A program made the position numbers and the translations under genes. The notes beneath the pieces are model-generated. The model searched no databases, was not told the origin of the DNA, and saw only the letters and a list, made by a program, of their open reading frames with translations. DNA of 64,000 bases, taken from contig NZ_BMZR01000002.1 of the NCBI RefSeq assembly GCF_014652895.1, forward strand, positions 558,001-622,000, written 5' to 3'. This DNA is from Psychrobacter glaciei. Lineage in GTDB: Bacteria > Pseudomonadota > Gammaproteobacteria > Pseudomonadales > Moraxellaceae. The first letter of the stretch is position 1. Each line of letters begins with the position of its first letter. Positions 1 through 8,313 of the stretch are shown one piece after another.

Positions 1-2
1 TT

Positions 3-908
3 ACTGGTAGCTTATTAGCGCTGTTTGGGCAGGTGTATCAGACTGGCGCTGATACGTGGCAGCTGTTCTTTGGTTGGGCCGTATTAATCATACCTTGGGT
101 CATCATCGCCCGTTTCCCTGCACTTTGGCTGCTGTGGCTTGGGCTGATTAATACTGTCACTCTGTTTTATATCGATACTTCATTGTTTTTTGGCATAGAT
201 TACTATTATCAAGATTTTTGGCAATTCACTGCAATCACTATCATTAATTTTATTGCTTTTTATCTATGGCTGATCTGCTTTGAAGACAAACGTGATTCAG
301 GACTTTCTAATTTAAAGACATCTAATTTAAAGACATCTAATTTAAAGACATCTAATTTAAAGACATCTAATTTGAAGACGTCTAATTTGAAGACATCTAA
401 TTTGAAGACGTCTAATTTAAGCCTTTCTGACTTAGGCATGTCTAGCGTTACTGCTGATATCACTACCAATAGCAAATTAGACACCTTCAATCTTACCAGC
501 ACTGCCGCCAAATCCAGCCTACATTGGAGTACCTATGTCGTCGGTCTACTCAGTACGTATACCATCACTTATCTAACGATAAGCACTTTTTTTGATAATA
601 AAAATATTCTGCTGTTCTTAGTCGCGATTTCTTTATGGCTAGGTTGGTGTGTGTTTATGCATTGGCGGTTCCGCAAGCGTACGACTGATTTGCTGATGTT
701 GACTTACTTGTCAGGCTCAGTGATTGCGGTTGTTGTCTTTATTTTAGGCAAAGCACTGCTGAGTGATTTTGACGCTGGCGGTTTCTTATTGTTAGGGCTG
801 GTACTGATCGGTATGAGCTCCTATGCCGTCGTCTGGCTACGCAAAGTTGCGCGTCTTAAAAACGAGAACAATTTGCCCCATACCACCGTTAAAGGGGAGC
901 AATTATGA
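3..908 (+). CDS. DUF2157 family membrane protein (5' end outside window)
   Basis: The reading frame is open from the window edge. The residues before the first in-window GTG (GSLLALFGQ, then VYQTGADTW) match the usual interior of DUF2157 proteins, so the true start is upstream and this is a partial gene. The visible part has about eight hydrophobic segments. A hydrophilic cytoplasmic-type loop holds seven perfect-period copies of the pentapeptide SNLKT (from about nucleotide 306), which is not a feature of the family. The gene overlaps the next one by 4 bp (ATGA), and the order DUF2157-DUF4401-GDYXXLXY is a known conserved operon. The biochemical role is unknown. Confidence 0.85.
   Translation, partial: TGSLLALFGQVYQTGADTWQLFFGWAVLIIPWVIIARFPALWLLWLGLINTVTLFYIDTSLFFGIDYYYQDFWQFTAITIINFIAFYLWLICFEDKRDSGLSNLKTSNLKTSNLKTSNLKTSNLKTSNLKTSNLKTSNLSLSDLGMSSVTADITTNSKLDTFNLTSTAAKSSLHWSTYVVGLLSTYTITYLTISTFFDNKNILLFLVAISLWLGWCVFMHWRFRKRTTDLLMLTYLSGSVIAVVVFILGKALLSDFDAGGFLLLGLVLIGMSSYAVVWLRKVARLKNENNLPHTTVKGEQL
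306..420 (+). repeat. 15-bp in-frame tandem repeat, 7 copies plus a partial
   Basis: The unit TCTAATTTAAAGACA is repeated seven times (306-410) with a partial eighth (411-420). Copies 5-7 carry A-to-G changes (TTTGAAGAC[AG]). It encodes SNLKT repeats in the DUF2157 protein. As the period is a multiple of three, copy-number change would lengthen or shorten the loop without a frameshift. Confidence 0.97.
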
Positions 909-2107
909 CTAATGATATGAACGATGAGCAACGTCGTCGCCTTTTGCTATTACAACAGCACGGATTTATTAACGAGCAAAATGGGAACGATAGCTTGTTA
1001 AACCAGACTGAATCTGAAGAGCATACTCCTTGGTTTATCAACGTACTCTTTGGTCTTAGTGGGATATTTGCCAGTTTATTATTCATTGGATTTTTGACGT
1101 TAATATTATTTGAGACTGAGATTTTTGACAGTATCATTGGAGTATTGGTTACTGGCGGCATATTGAGCGCTATTGGCTGGTCTTTATTTTATAATGCCCA
1201 TTTACGTCATAGCCCATTCTGGAACAGCTTAGCCTTTGCGATTACTGTTGCTGGTCAAGGTTATATCGCCTTTGCCTTATTGACTAATGAGATTGAACAG
1301 CCCGTAAATGTAATCATCCTATTACTTATACAGCTGTTTATGACCATCGTCATGCCCAATTTTATTTACCGCCTATTAAGCGCTATGGTAGCGCTGGGCT
1401 GTGTAATCTATCTACTCAACTTCTATTACCTGCCCGAGTTAAACTTAGGGCTACTGGCGCTTATGACTGCCGTTGCCAACTTACAACGCTATTCAATATT
1501 ACAGCGAATCCCTATTAAATGGCGGCTGGCGGCCTTTGATATTAGCAAAGCGCTCTCCTACGCCAGCGCTTTGATGTTGCTCAGCATTTCGGTCTACTTT
1601 ATCGCCGCTGAATATGGAGGCGGCTTTGATAGCCTTGATAATTATGGCGACACCTTTAGCTATAATTACTACCTCGCACAAGGTTTACTGACGCTTGCCA
1701 GCCTTTATGCTGCTTTGCTTATCCTTAAGCGCTATTCAGTCAAACGGCTGTCAGCGGCAGGAGTCATCATCACTTTTGCCATCGTTATATTAGGTGCTAT
1801 GTCAATCTATGTCTCAGGATTACTCGCGACCAGCCTTATCATCGTCATCGCGATTGCCAATAGCCAGCGGGTGCTATTAGGGCTTGGCATAGTGGCGTTG
1901 GTGAGCTATGTCTTTTGGTATTATTATCAGCTTGATACGTCCTTGCTATTGAAGTCCGCTTCGATGCTCACCATTGGTATCGGCTTATTACTGATGCGCT
2001 GGCTGCTGATTAAACGTTATTTTGGGATTAGCAAAGGGATTAGCAAAGGGATTAGAAAAGGGGGTGGTGAAGCATTGGTGGCTAACGAGAAGGAGCGCTT
2101 GTCATGA
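905..2107 (+). CDS. DUF4401 domain-containing membrane protein
   Basis: A 400-residue polytopic inner-membrane protein with a short hydrophilic N-terminus followed by roughly ten hydrophobic segments, typical of DUF4401. It starts at the ATG that overlaps the stop of the preceding gene and its own stop overlaps the next start by 4 bp, so the three genes are translationally coupled. The C-terminal tail has a short basic repeat (GISKGISKGIRKG). The function is unknown in the family; the fixed partnership with DUF2157 and GDYXXLXY proteins suggests a membrane complex, which is inference. Confidence 0.85.
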   Translation: MTNDMNDEQRRRLLLLQQHGFINEQNGNDSLLNQTESEEHTPWFINVLFGLSGIFASLLFIGFLTLILFETEIFDSIIGVLVTGGILSAIGWSLFYNAHLRHSPFWNSLAFAITVAGQGYIAFALLTNEIEQPVNVIILLLIQLFMTIVMPNFIYRLLSAMVALGCVIYLLNFYYLPELNLGLLALMTAVANLQRYSILQRIPIKWRLAAFDISKALSYASALMLLSISVYFIAAEYGGGFDSLDNYGDTFSYNYYLAQGLLTLASLYAALLILKRYSVKRLSAAGVIITFAIVILGAMSIYVSGLLATSLIIVIAIANSQRVLLGLGIVALVSYVFWYYYQLDTSLLLKSASMLTIGIGLLLMRWLLIKRYFGISKGISKGIRKGGGEALVANEKERLS

Positions 2108-2742
2108 ATAAAAAAAATGATTCATTGCTAGGGCAAAAGTCTGTAGCCAAGCCGCTACCATGGTGGCAAAAGCGTACATTCACCATCAGCGTTGCGCTAC
2201 TGGGTTTGATTATAATATTAGCCATAATGACCATTAATGTCGCAAAGTTTGAGACCCATTTGGCTACTGGTGATACCGTGCTATTAGAGCTTGCGCCCAT
2301 TGATCCGCGCGGCTTTATGCAAGGCGATTATATGACCTTAAGCTATGCGTTAGAGCGTGATGTGTTTGACCAATTAAACGAGAGACTTCCAGAAAACGAA
2401 TACTATATTAAAGCTAGTGAAGGCTATGTCATCGTCACTTTAGATGAAAATAACGTCGGTACATTCAGCCGTTTAGTCGATGCTAAGCCGGACAATGTAG
2501 CATCGAATGAAATAGCGCTTCACTACCGCGTGCGCAATAACAAATTGAAGCTGGCGACCAACGCTTTCTTCTTCCAAGAAGGTCATGCTGAAGCGTTTGA
2601 GATGGCAGAGTATGGATTGTTTCGCGTGAATGATAAGGGCGAGCCGCTACTCACAGATATGGTTGATGGAGTGTTTAAAGTGATTGAGCCTGAAGTTAAG
2701 AGTGTTGAAAATGAGGCAATACAAAATAATCCTCAAGGTTAG
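2104..2742 (+). CDS. GDYXXLXY domain-containing protein
   Basis: A 212-residue protein with one N-terminal transmembrane segment (about residues 28-50) and a periplasmic-type domain containing the signature GDYMTLSY (about residues 75-82). This motif names the family that is regularly the third gene after DUF2157 and DUF4401. The membrane anchor and operon context suggest it works at the envelope with its two neighbours. The function is not known. No clear terminator follows; instead there is a hairpin repeat about 100 bp downstream. Confidence 0.88.
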   Translation: MNKKNDSLLGQKSVAKPLPWWQKRTFTISVALLGLIIILAIMTINVAKFETHLATGDTVLLELAPIDPRGFMQGDYMTLSYALERDVFDQLNERLPENEYYIKASEGYVIVTLDENNVGTFSRLVDAKPDNVASNEIALHYRVRNNKLKLATNAFFFQEGHAEAFEMAEYGLFRVNDKGEPLLTDMVDGVFKVIEPEVKSVENEAIQNNPQG

Positions 2743-2844
2743 GGTCTGTTGAACATTCAAATAAGAGTAAGCAACAACATCACTTAACCAAAGTAATATT
2801 GAGGTACTTAAGCATCCCTTGTTACTGTAGATCTTGGCTTATGA

Positions 2845-2885
2845 CTAGGGCGCATCCTCATTTTTAATATGAGGACATGCCCTAG
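2845..2885. repeat. Intergenic inverted repeat, family C (CTAGGGC...GCCCTAG)
   Basis: Arms CTAGGGCGCATCCTCAT (2845-2861) and ATGAGGACATGCCCTAG (2869-2885) pair with few mismatches around a short A/T loop. Related arms occur at 18851-18874, 46342-46389 and 49349-49364. It may act as a transcription terminator for the operon at 1-2742. Confidence 0.8.
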
Positions 2886-2934
2886 CAGCCATGACCAATC
2901 CCTATACATAATCAAAAAAATATCGTTGATTCAA

Positions 2935-3027
2935 CATAATTTGGATACAAGAAAGGCGAGTGAAAGTACTACAAGTAGTAGACTAAGCGAGCCTGACGCT
3001 GTATCTGACTTATATAGGATTGACTAC
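2935..3027 (+). repeat. Dispersed intergenic repeat, family A, copy 1
   Basis: The segment from CATAATTTGGATACAAG to TATATAGGATTGACTAC closely resembles 12107-12203 and, more weakly, 10062-10150. In copies 1 and 2 it ends about 25-30 bp before a start codon in the same orientation. The function is unknown; its AT-rich right end could carry promoter-like sequence. Confidence 0.85.
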
Positions 3028-3054
3028 ACTCAAAAATAAATAAAGGAATACCTT

Positions 3055-4032
3055 ATGCGTAGTGCAACTTATAGCAACTTTGGCAAACCCACGGAAGTCC
3101 TCAGTTTAGGCGACAGTCCTACTCCAGAACCCAAAGCCAATGAGGTACGCGTCAAAACCACCCTCGCCTCTATTCACAACCATGACCTGCTCACTATTCG
3201 CGGTCAATACGGCTTCAAGCCAGAACTGCCAGCGATTGGTGGCTCTGAAGCAGTTGGTGTCATCGATGCGGTTGGCAGTGAAGTCAAAGGCTTAAAAGTC
3301 GGACAGCGTGTGGCAGCAGCGAGCGTACAAGCGACGTGGGCGGAATACTTCGTAGCGTCAGCCGATATGATATTTCCTGTACCCGACAGTCTGAACGATG
3401 AGATGGCTGCGCAACTTATCGCGATGCCGCTCAGCGCTCTGATGATGATTGAATTCCTAGAATTACAACCGGGTCAATGGGTCATCCATAACGCTGCTAA
3501 TGGCGCAGTCGGCAAGTCGCTTGCGATGCTGGCAGCGGCGCGCGGTATCAAAACCATTAACGTGGTGCGCAGCAGTGACGCAATAAAAGAATTGGAAGCG
3601 TTGGGGATCAAAAACAATATCAACACCTCAGATGAAGACTGGCAGGATCAAGTCCGTCATATCGTCGGTGATGAGGCCATCAGTGCAGCGGTTGATTCCG
3701 TCGGCGGTGAGAACAGTGGCGAGCTATTATCCTTGCTGGGCCATTATGGTACTTTGGCCTCTTTTGGTCTGATGTCAGGTAAGCCCATGGCCATCAATCC
3801 TACTGATATGATTTTTAAACAAGCCATAATGAAAGGCTTTTGGGGCAGCAAGCTCAGCCAAGAGATGAGCGTGAAGCATAAGCAGCGTCTAGTAAATGAG
3901 CTCATTGAACGGGCGGTCGATGGCAAATTAAAGCTACCTGTTGAAGCTACTTTTGATTTGGCAGATATCACCAAAGCGGTCGATGGCGAATTGCAGTCGG
4001 GTAAAAAAGGTAAAGTACTGCTAAAGCCTTAA
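3055..4032 (+). CDS. MDR-family NADPH-dependent reductase (enoyl reductase / quinone oxidoreductase-like)
   Basis: A 325-residue medium-chain dehydrogenase/reductase without the zinc ligands of alcohol dehydrogenases. The N-terminal GroES-like half (1-115) is followed by a Rossmann half with NAANGAVGKSLAMLAAARGIK and TINVVRSS. This resembles the Etr1/MECR enoyl-thioester reductase branch (typical NGANSAVG and INVVR). The substrate cannot be told from sequence; 2-enoyl thioesters or quinones are likely. The next gene is a same-length close paralogue. AAAGGA lies before the ATG. Confidence 0.82.
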   Translation: MRSATYSNFGKPTEVLSLGDSPTPEPKANEVRVKTTLASIHNHDLLTIRGQYGFKPELPAIGGSEAVGVIDAVGSEVKGLKVGQRVAAASVQATWAEYFVASADMIFPVPDSLNDEMAAQLIAMPLSALMMIEFLELQPGQWVIHNAANGAVGKSLAMLAAARGIKTINVVRSSDAIKELEALGIKNNINTSDEDWQDQVRHIVGDEAISAAVDSVGGENSGELLSLLGHYGTLASFGLMSGKPMAINPTDMIFKQAIMKGFWGSKLSQEMSVKHKQRLVNELIERAVDGKLKLPVEATFDLADITKAVDGELQSGKKGKVLLKP

Positions 4033-4075
4033 ACTGTCGTTAACTTGTCATTTAGCCAGCCTTACTTTTATTGAT

Positions 4076-4116
4076 AATGGCAGCGTTCTTTACAGTGAGA
4101 GCGCTGTCATTTTTTA
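4076..4116 (+). terminator. Rho-independent terminator-like hairpin
   Basis: AATGGCAGCG and CGCTGTCATT form a stem followed by TTTTT, about 45 bp after the first MDR gene stop. Confidence 0.65.
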
Positions 4117-4308
4117 TGAGCAGTTTTTTATAGCTTACCGCTTATAACTTACCTAGTAGTATATTGATAAACAGCGGGCAACGTTCATTTACCAAAGTCA
4201 GGTTGCGGGTATCAAGCCCTACTTGCTAAGGTTGATGAGTGATTAATCACCATCATTTAAAGATTAATAATTAACGATAGCTATCTAACAATAAAAAAGG
4301 ATATAAGT

Positions 4309-5286
4309 ATGCGCAGCGTAACCTACAACGAATTTGGCAAACCGTCAGACGTACTAACGATCACTGACAGCCCAATGCCAGAGCCAAAAGAAAACGAAGT
4401 CCGTATCAAGACTATTTTATCCTCCATCCATAACCACGACCTCATCACTATCCAAGGCCAATATGGCACCAAGCCAAAACTGCCCGCTCTTGCTGGTAGC
4501 GAAGCCGTGGGTACTATTGATGCTATCGGCACTAGCGTCAAAGGTATGCAAGCGGGTCAACGTGTGGTGGTCACCGGTGTCGAAGGCACATGGGCCGAGT
4601 ACTTCACCGCGCCTGCCAGCAGCGTCATCCCTATACCGGACGCCATCGATGATGAAATGGCCGCGCAGCTTATTGCCATGCCGATGAGCGCCTTGATGCT
4701 CATTGAGTTTTTAGAACTAGAAAAAGGTCAATGGGTCATTCAAAACGCCGCCAATGGCGCAGTTGGTGAATCGCTTGCGATGTTGGCAGCTGAGCGCGGT
4801 ATCAATACCATCAACGTCGTGCGTAGTAAAGAGTCAGCAAACGAGCTGACCGAGATTGGTATCACCGAAAACAACGTGGTGAGCGATGATGACTGGAAAG
4901 ATCAAGTCCGTCAACTTATCGGCGATGCAAAAATAAGCGGTGCGGTCGACTCTGTCGGCGGTCAGTCTGGTGGTGACTTACTAAGCTTGCTCGGTCATGG
5001 CGGCATCATAGCAGCAGTGGGTGCGATGTCTGGTCAGCCACTCGCGCTCAATCCGACTCATCTCATCTTTAAGCAAGCGACACTCAAAGGATTTTGGGGC
5101 GGTGCATTGATGCAAAAGATGGATGCAGATAATAAAAGCCGTTTAATAAAAGAGCTTATCGAGCGCGCCGCTAGCGGTAAGTTAAAGCTACCAACAGGCG
5201 GCATTTATACGCTGGACAATATTAACGAAGCGGTATCTGGTAAGGTACAATCAGGCAAAAAAGGCAAAGTATTGATTAAGCCTTAA
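4309..5286 (+). CDS. MDR-family reductase, tandem paralogue of the preceding gene
   Basis: A 325-residue protein that aligns without gaps to the neighbour at 3055-4032 over its whole length, sharing SIHNHDL, GSEAVG, QWVI.NAANGAVG and KKGKVL.KP. It has the same GroES-like and Rossmann halves of the Etr1/MECR-like MDR group. AAAAAGGA precedes the ATG. The hairpin between the copies suggests they are transcribed at least partly separately. The divergence makes this an old duplication, not a recent copy. The substrate is not inferable. Confidence 0.82.
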   Translation: MRSVTYNEFGKPSDVLTITDSPMPEPKENEVRIKTILSSIHNHDLITIQGQYGTKPKLPALAGSEAVGTIDAIGTSVKGMQAGQRVVVTGVEGTWAEYFTAPASSVIPIPDAIDDEMAAQLIAMPMSALMLIEFLELEKGQWVIQNAANGAVGESLAMLAAERGINTINVVRSKESANELTEIGITENNVVSDDDWKDQVRQLIGDAKISGAVDSVGGQSGGDLLSLLGHGGIIAAVGAMSGQPLALNPTHLIFKQATLKGFWGGALMQKMDADNKSRLIKELIERAASGKLKLPTGGIYTLDNINEAVSGKVQSGKKGKVLIKP

Positions 5287-5352
5287 GCTGCTGGTTTAAG
5301 AGATTCGTTGAAAATACATTCAATACAAAAGCAATAAAATAGGAATAGTATC

Positions 5353-6366
5353 ATGTCTAATAATAAAACCTTTAAAACCTTTAAAGCCTTAGTCGTCCAA
5401 GAAACCAGCGACGGTGAATTTAAAAAAAGTATTCAAGAGCGCAATGTCAGTGACTTGCCAGAAAACGACTTACTCATCGAAGTACATTACTCATCGTTGA
5501 ATTTCAAAGATGCAATGTCAGCATCGGGCAATAAGAGAATCACTAGAGAGTATCCACACACTCCTGGTATCGATGCGGCAGGCGTCGTGGTCAGTGATAA
5601 ATCTGGCACGTTTAAAGAGGGGCAAGAAGTCGTGGTCTTTGGCTATGATCTCGGCATGAATACCGATGGTGGCTTGGGGCAGATGATTTCTATCCCTGCC
5701 GATTGGGCGCTTCCCTGCCCGTCGTCGCTGACATTAAAAGAAGCGATGATTTACGGTACGGGCGGCCTAACCGCAGCATTAAGTGTGCAAAAGTTAGAAA
5801 AAATGGGCGCAAAACCAAGCGATGGCCCAGTCGCTGTCACAGGCGCAACGGGCGGCGTGGGCAGCATCAGTATTGCTATCTTGAAGCAGTTAGGCTACGA
5901 GGTCATTGCATTCTCAGGTAAGCCTGAGCAAAGCGAGCATCTAAAAGCATTAGGCGCGAGCGAAGTGCGTCATCGCGATACCATCAATGAAATCGGTAAC
6001 AAACCTATTGGTCGTGAACTGTGGGCAAATGCCATCGATACAATTGGTGGTGATTATCTATCCAACTTGCTCAAGCAAACCAAGGCGGGCGGCGCAGTAA
6101 CCAGTTGTGGTTTGGCGGGTGGCGCTGAGTTTTCGATGACGGTCATGCCGTTTATTACTCGTGCAGTATCCCTACTCGGTATCGATTCGGTCTATATTCC
6201 ATTAGACGATAAAAAGGCCATTTGGCAGCGTGTTTCATCCGATATGAAACTGCCTGATCTCGAAAAGTATGCTGAAGAGATTACGCTTGAGCAAACGCCA
6301 GAATACTTAGATCGCTTTATGGCGAGTCAAACCGTTGGGCGTTATGTGGTGAATGTGAAAGGTTGA
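5353..6366 (+). CDS. acuI: YhdH/YhfP (AcuI)-type MDR oxidoreductase
   Basis: A 337-residue protein with the YhdH/AcuI signatures SSLNFKD (usual SSLNYKD), PHTPGIDAAG, GGLGQM, MIYGTGGLTAALSV, TGATGGVGS and VTSCGLAGG. AcuI enzymes reduce acryloyl-CoA to propionyl-CoA with NADPH in the cytosol; YhdH homologues in other bacteria have the same fold. The Tyr-to-Phe change in SSLNYKD is visible. It lies 66 bp after the tandem MDR pair in the same direction, and TAGGAAT precedes the ATG. The gene symbol is a family assignment, so activity on acryloyl-CoA is inference. Confidence 0.8.
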   Translation: MSNNKTFKTFKALVVQETSDGEFKKSIQERNVSDLPENDLLIEVHYSSLNFKDAMSASGNKRITREYPHTPGIDAAGVVVSDKSGTFKEGQEVVVFGYDLGMNTDGGLGQMISIPADWALPCPSSLTLKEAMIYGTGGLTAALSVQKLEKMGAKPSDGPVAVTGATGGVGSISIAILKQLGYEVIAFSGKPEQSEHLKALGASEVRHRDTINEIGNKPIGRELWANAIDTIGGDYLSNLLKQTKAGGAVTSCGLAGGAEFSMTVMPFITRAVSLLGIDSVYIPLDDKKAIWQRVSSDMKLPDLEKYAEEITLEQTPEYLDRFMASQTVGRYVVNVKG

Positions 6367-6400
6367 GTTTTTGGTTTAGAAGATAGGTTTTTAAGTAATG

Positions 6401-6430
6401 GCAGCACTCCATTTAGGGTGCTGCTTTTTC
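6401..6430. terminator. Terminator hairpin between convergent genes
   Basis: GCAGCAC (6401-6407) pairs with GTGCTGC (6418-6424), followed by TTTTT on the plus strand. It lies between the AcuI-like gene and the convergent hypothetical gene. Confidence 0.75.
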
Positions 6431-6443
6431 AGATCTGGATAAT

Positions 6444-7436
6444 TTATAAAGACACCGTCACACCTTCGTATTCTTTGCTTGCACCAAATACGTGTTCATG
6501 ACAGAAAGACACTGTATGTTTATTATAAATTTCTAGTACAGCTAGGTCGTTATGCATACTCTCAACACTGATAGATTTAGGCATCGATTTGAAAAAATCT
6601 ATAGTTTCTTTTGTTATAAACTCTGGTATATACGCATCTACATCCTCAAAAACATATCTTATAAATGCATAAGAACATAAATTAAACTCCCATACCATCT
6701 CACTATTTCCCCCTACATACGTATTATATCCGCGGTCAGAAAGAAGGCACTTTTCGTCATCGTAGGTATACACACACACTCGAACTAAGCGATTCGGGTT
6801 CTCATAAATACTCTTTATAAGTCGATCTAAAAAGTTTGGTTGATCCGCTCTCATAGAATTCAATAGAAAAAAGATAGTCGCAAGCCAATATTCATAATCA
6901 TTCTTTGTTATACCTAATTGTTCGCATAAATGATCCTGCTGTGGCTTATTTCCATTTAGTACACGATTGAAGTTTGCAAGATGTATAGGATCAGTTGGAA
7001 TCATACCCTTAAGCTCAGAGAAGGTATTCAAAATCTTTTTTATAGAATAAGGATTTCTAATGAAGTTTAGAAATTTAGACCTGAAGATATTAAAAATTTC
7101 TAATTTGACATCAGTTTTAGGTGAATGTATTTTAGATAGCAAGCTTTCAGTATTAGCCTTTATTATTACTTCATAGGAATGGAACAGTTTTTCGAAATTG
7201 TACTTACTAGCTTCTTTTCCTAATATATCAAAGCTAAATAAATCATTCAAGCTTAGATTTTTGCAAATACTAACACCTATTTCTGAGTCTATGCTGACAG
7301 TGCATGAATCACGATCTTGTATGCTAAACGAGTAAATCTTTTGATTTTTACTTTTAGCTTCAGGATTAATTGCATTAAGCCTTTGCTCTACTTGAGGTAA
7401 AAAATGCTGATTTTTAGTTACATCACGCAAGTCCAT
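6444..7436 (-). CDS. Hypothetical protein (DUF4238-like N-terminus)
   Basis: A 330-residue AT-rich gene. The N-terminal TKNQHFLPQ stretch resembles the QH(Y/F).PQ start of DUF4238-type proteins, a poorly understood family; the rest I do not recognise. No signal peptide or membrane segment is seen. The C-terminal YNKHTVSFCHEHVFG has closely spaced His/Cys residues. Its AT richness and position beside the guaA-end fragments suggest an accessory gene, but it lies outside the repeated guaA ends. The start is the ATG after TAACTCTCTA-like sequence on the coding strand; no strong ribosome site is evident. Confidence 0.6.
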   Translation of the reverse strand: MDLRDVTKNQHFLPQVEQRLNAINPEAKSKNQKIYSFSIQDRDSCTVSIDSEIGVSICKNLSLNDLFSFDILGKEASKYNFEKLFHSYEVIIKANTESLLSKIHSPKTDVKLEIFNIFRSKFLNFIRNPYSIKKILNTFSELKGMIPTDPIHLANFNRVLNGNKPQQDHLCEQLGITKNDYEYWLATIFFLLNSMRADQPNFLDRLIKSIYENPNRLVRVCVYTYDDEKCLLSDRGYNTYVGGNSEMVWEFNLCSYAFIRYVFEDVDAYIPEFITKETIDFFKSMPKSISVESMHNDLAVLEIYNKHTVSFCHEHVFGASKEYEGVTVSL

Positions 7437-7511
7437 TTTTAACTCTCTATTAGGTTGTATTTCATCATTCTAGCTTATCTAAAAAACTATGGAAATTTTA
7501 CATTCAAACCA

Positions 7512-7545
7512 AAAAAAATACCCAACTAAGTTGAGTGCTTTTTTA
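7512..7545 (-). terminator. Duplicated guaA terminator, copy A
   Basis: ACCCAACTAAGTTGAGTG flanked by A and T runs closely matches the terminator downstream of intact guaA (10008-10040). It lies about 35 bp from the guaA-end fragment at 7578. Confidence 0.7.
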
Positions 7546-7577
7546 TCATTTAAAACTAAGTATTATCTAGAATCTTG

Positions 7578-7592
7578 CTCCCACTCAATCGT
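7578..7592 (-). repeat. guaA 3'-end fragment A (possible attachment-site scar)
   Basis: CTCCCACTCAATCGT is identical to 15 bp of fragment B and 14 of 15 bp of intact guaA, and encodes TIEWE on the minus strand. It is short, but its spacing from a copy of the guaA terminator makes chance unlikely. Confidence 0.6.
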
Positions 7593-7746
7593 AACCGCCA
7601 GTAGCTGCCTATTTACTAACATTATTGATAACTCTAATAACGTTACTTATGATTTTTAATATTTTCTTAATTGTATATTGAAATTTACTGATGAAGACCA
7701 CATTTCATAGGTGAGGAATAACCTCGCTAAATTAAAGGATTAAATC

Positions 7747-7872
7747 ATGAGCTTGAAGCCAGGACCGAAACCAATTGCTAAGTCGACTGGGAAGCCAGAT
7801 CAACGTCGACGTGACAATAAAAACACTCCAGGAAATACTCCATCTGTAAAGCCGAGTAAATCCTCCAAGTGA
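7747..7872 (+). CDS. Small basic hypothetical protein, 41 aa
   Basis: The ORF begins ATGAGCTTGAAGCCAGG after AAAGGA at 7-8 bp spacing and encodes a 41-residue very basic, Pro- and Lys-rich peptide (MSLKPGPKPIAKSTGKPDQ, RRRDNKN, then PSVKPSKSSK). It has no hydrophobic segment and is probably disordered. It lies alone between guaA-end fragments A and B. A nucleic-acid-binding or regulatory role is possible from charge alone; nothing more can be claimed. The clean ribosome site supports its being a real gene. Confidence 0.55.
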   Translation: MSLKPGPKPIAKSTGKPDQRRRDNKNTPGNTPSVKPSKSSK

Positions 7873-8101
7873 GGATGAAATAATTTTACTTTTAATGGCA
7901 GGCCAGAACTAATTGTACTGGCTTTTCTTCAATACAATAGTACCGAAATTGCCTTTTCTTATTAGCTAATTTGGTCGAGTAAGTCTTAATCTCAGAAATT
8001 TACGTTAAACATCCTAATTCAGTGAGTTAGATATAAGAGAGTTAGGTAGTATTCCCAACTTACCAATCTATATGAACTATCAGTGAAAAGATGACAGACA
8101 T
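7873..8101. other. Intergenic stretch, no gene seen
   Basis: An AT-rich segment between the small ORF and terminator copy B. I see no convincing coding region or named element. It belongs to the interval between guaA-end fragments A and B and probably represents decayed insert. Confidence 0.5.
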
Positions 8102-8130
8102 AAAAAAGCCCACGATAACGTGGACTTTTC
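8102..8130 (-). terminator. Terminator associated with guaA-end fragment B
   Basis: GCCCACG and CGTGGAC pair around ATAA, with A and T runs on either side. It lies about 30 bp from fragment B, the same arrangement as at intact guaA. Confidence 0.65.
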
Positions 8131-8161
8131 TAATGATGACAAGCAGTGTCTTATTGGATAA

Positions 8162-8237
8162 TTACTCCCACTCAATCGTCGCAGGTGGCTTACTCGACAC
8201 ATCATAAGTCACACGTGATATCTTAGCAATTGTATTC
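8162..8237 (-). pseudogene. Duplicated 3' end of guaA (fragment B)
   Basis: These 76 bp align without gaps to the last 76 bp of intact guaA (10160-10235) with 12 differences by my count. On the minus strand they encode 24 C-terminal residues ending in KPPATIEWE plus stop, with 3 changes from GuaA. Similarity stops abruptly at 8237, so this is an isolated gene end. The 3' end of guaA is a known target of tyrosine-recombinase islands; displaced gene ends are the normal scar of such insertion. Confidence 0.85.
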
Positions 8238-8313
8238 GCAGTTAGATAAAGATGAAATTAATATGGAGCGAATGACTTACGATCAAACGCAGCCATTTCT
8301 ACGTCATCAACAA

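Noticed and set aside
306-420. Short regular repeats as a CRISPR array
   Set aside because: Units are 15 bp, directly abutting, with no spacers, and lie in a coding frame.
260-511. Antisense ORF with repeated KLDVF units
   Set aside because: It is the reverse reading of the 15-bp tandem repeat; any period-15 repeat free of stops gives this.
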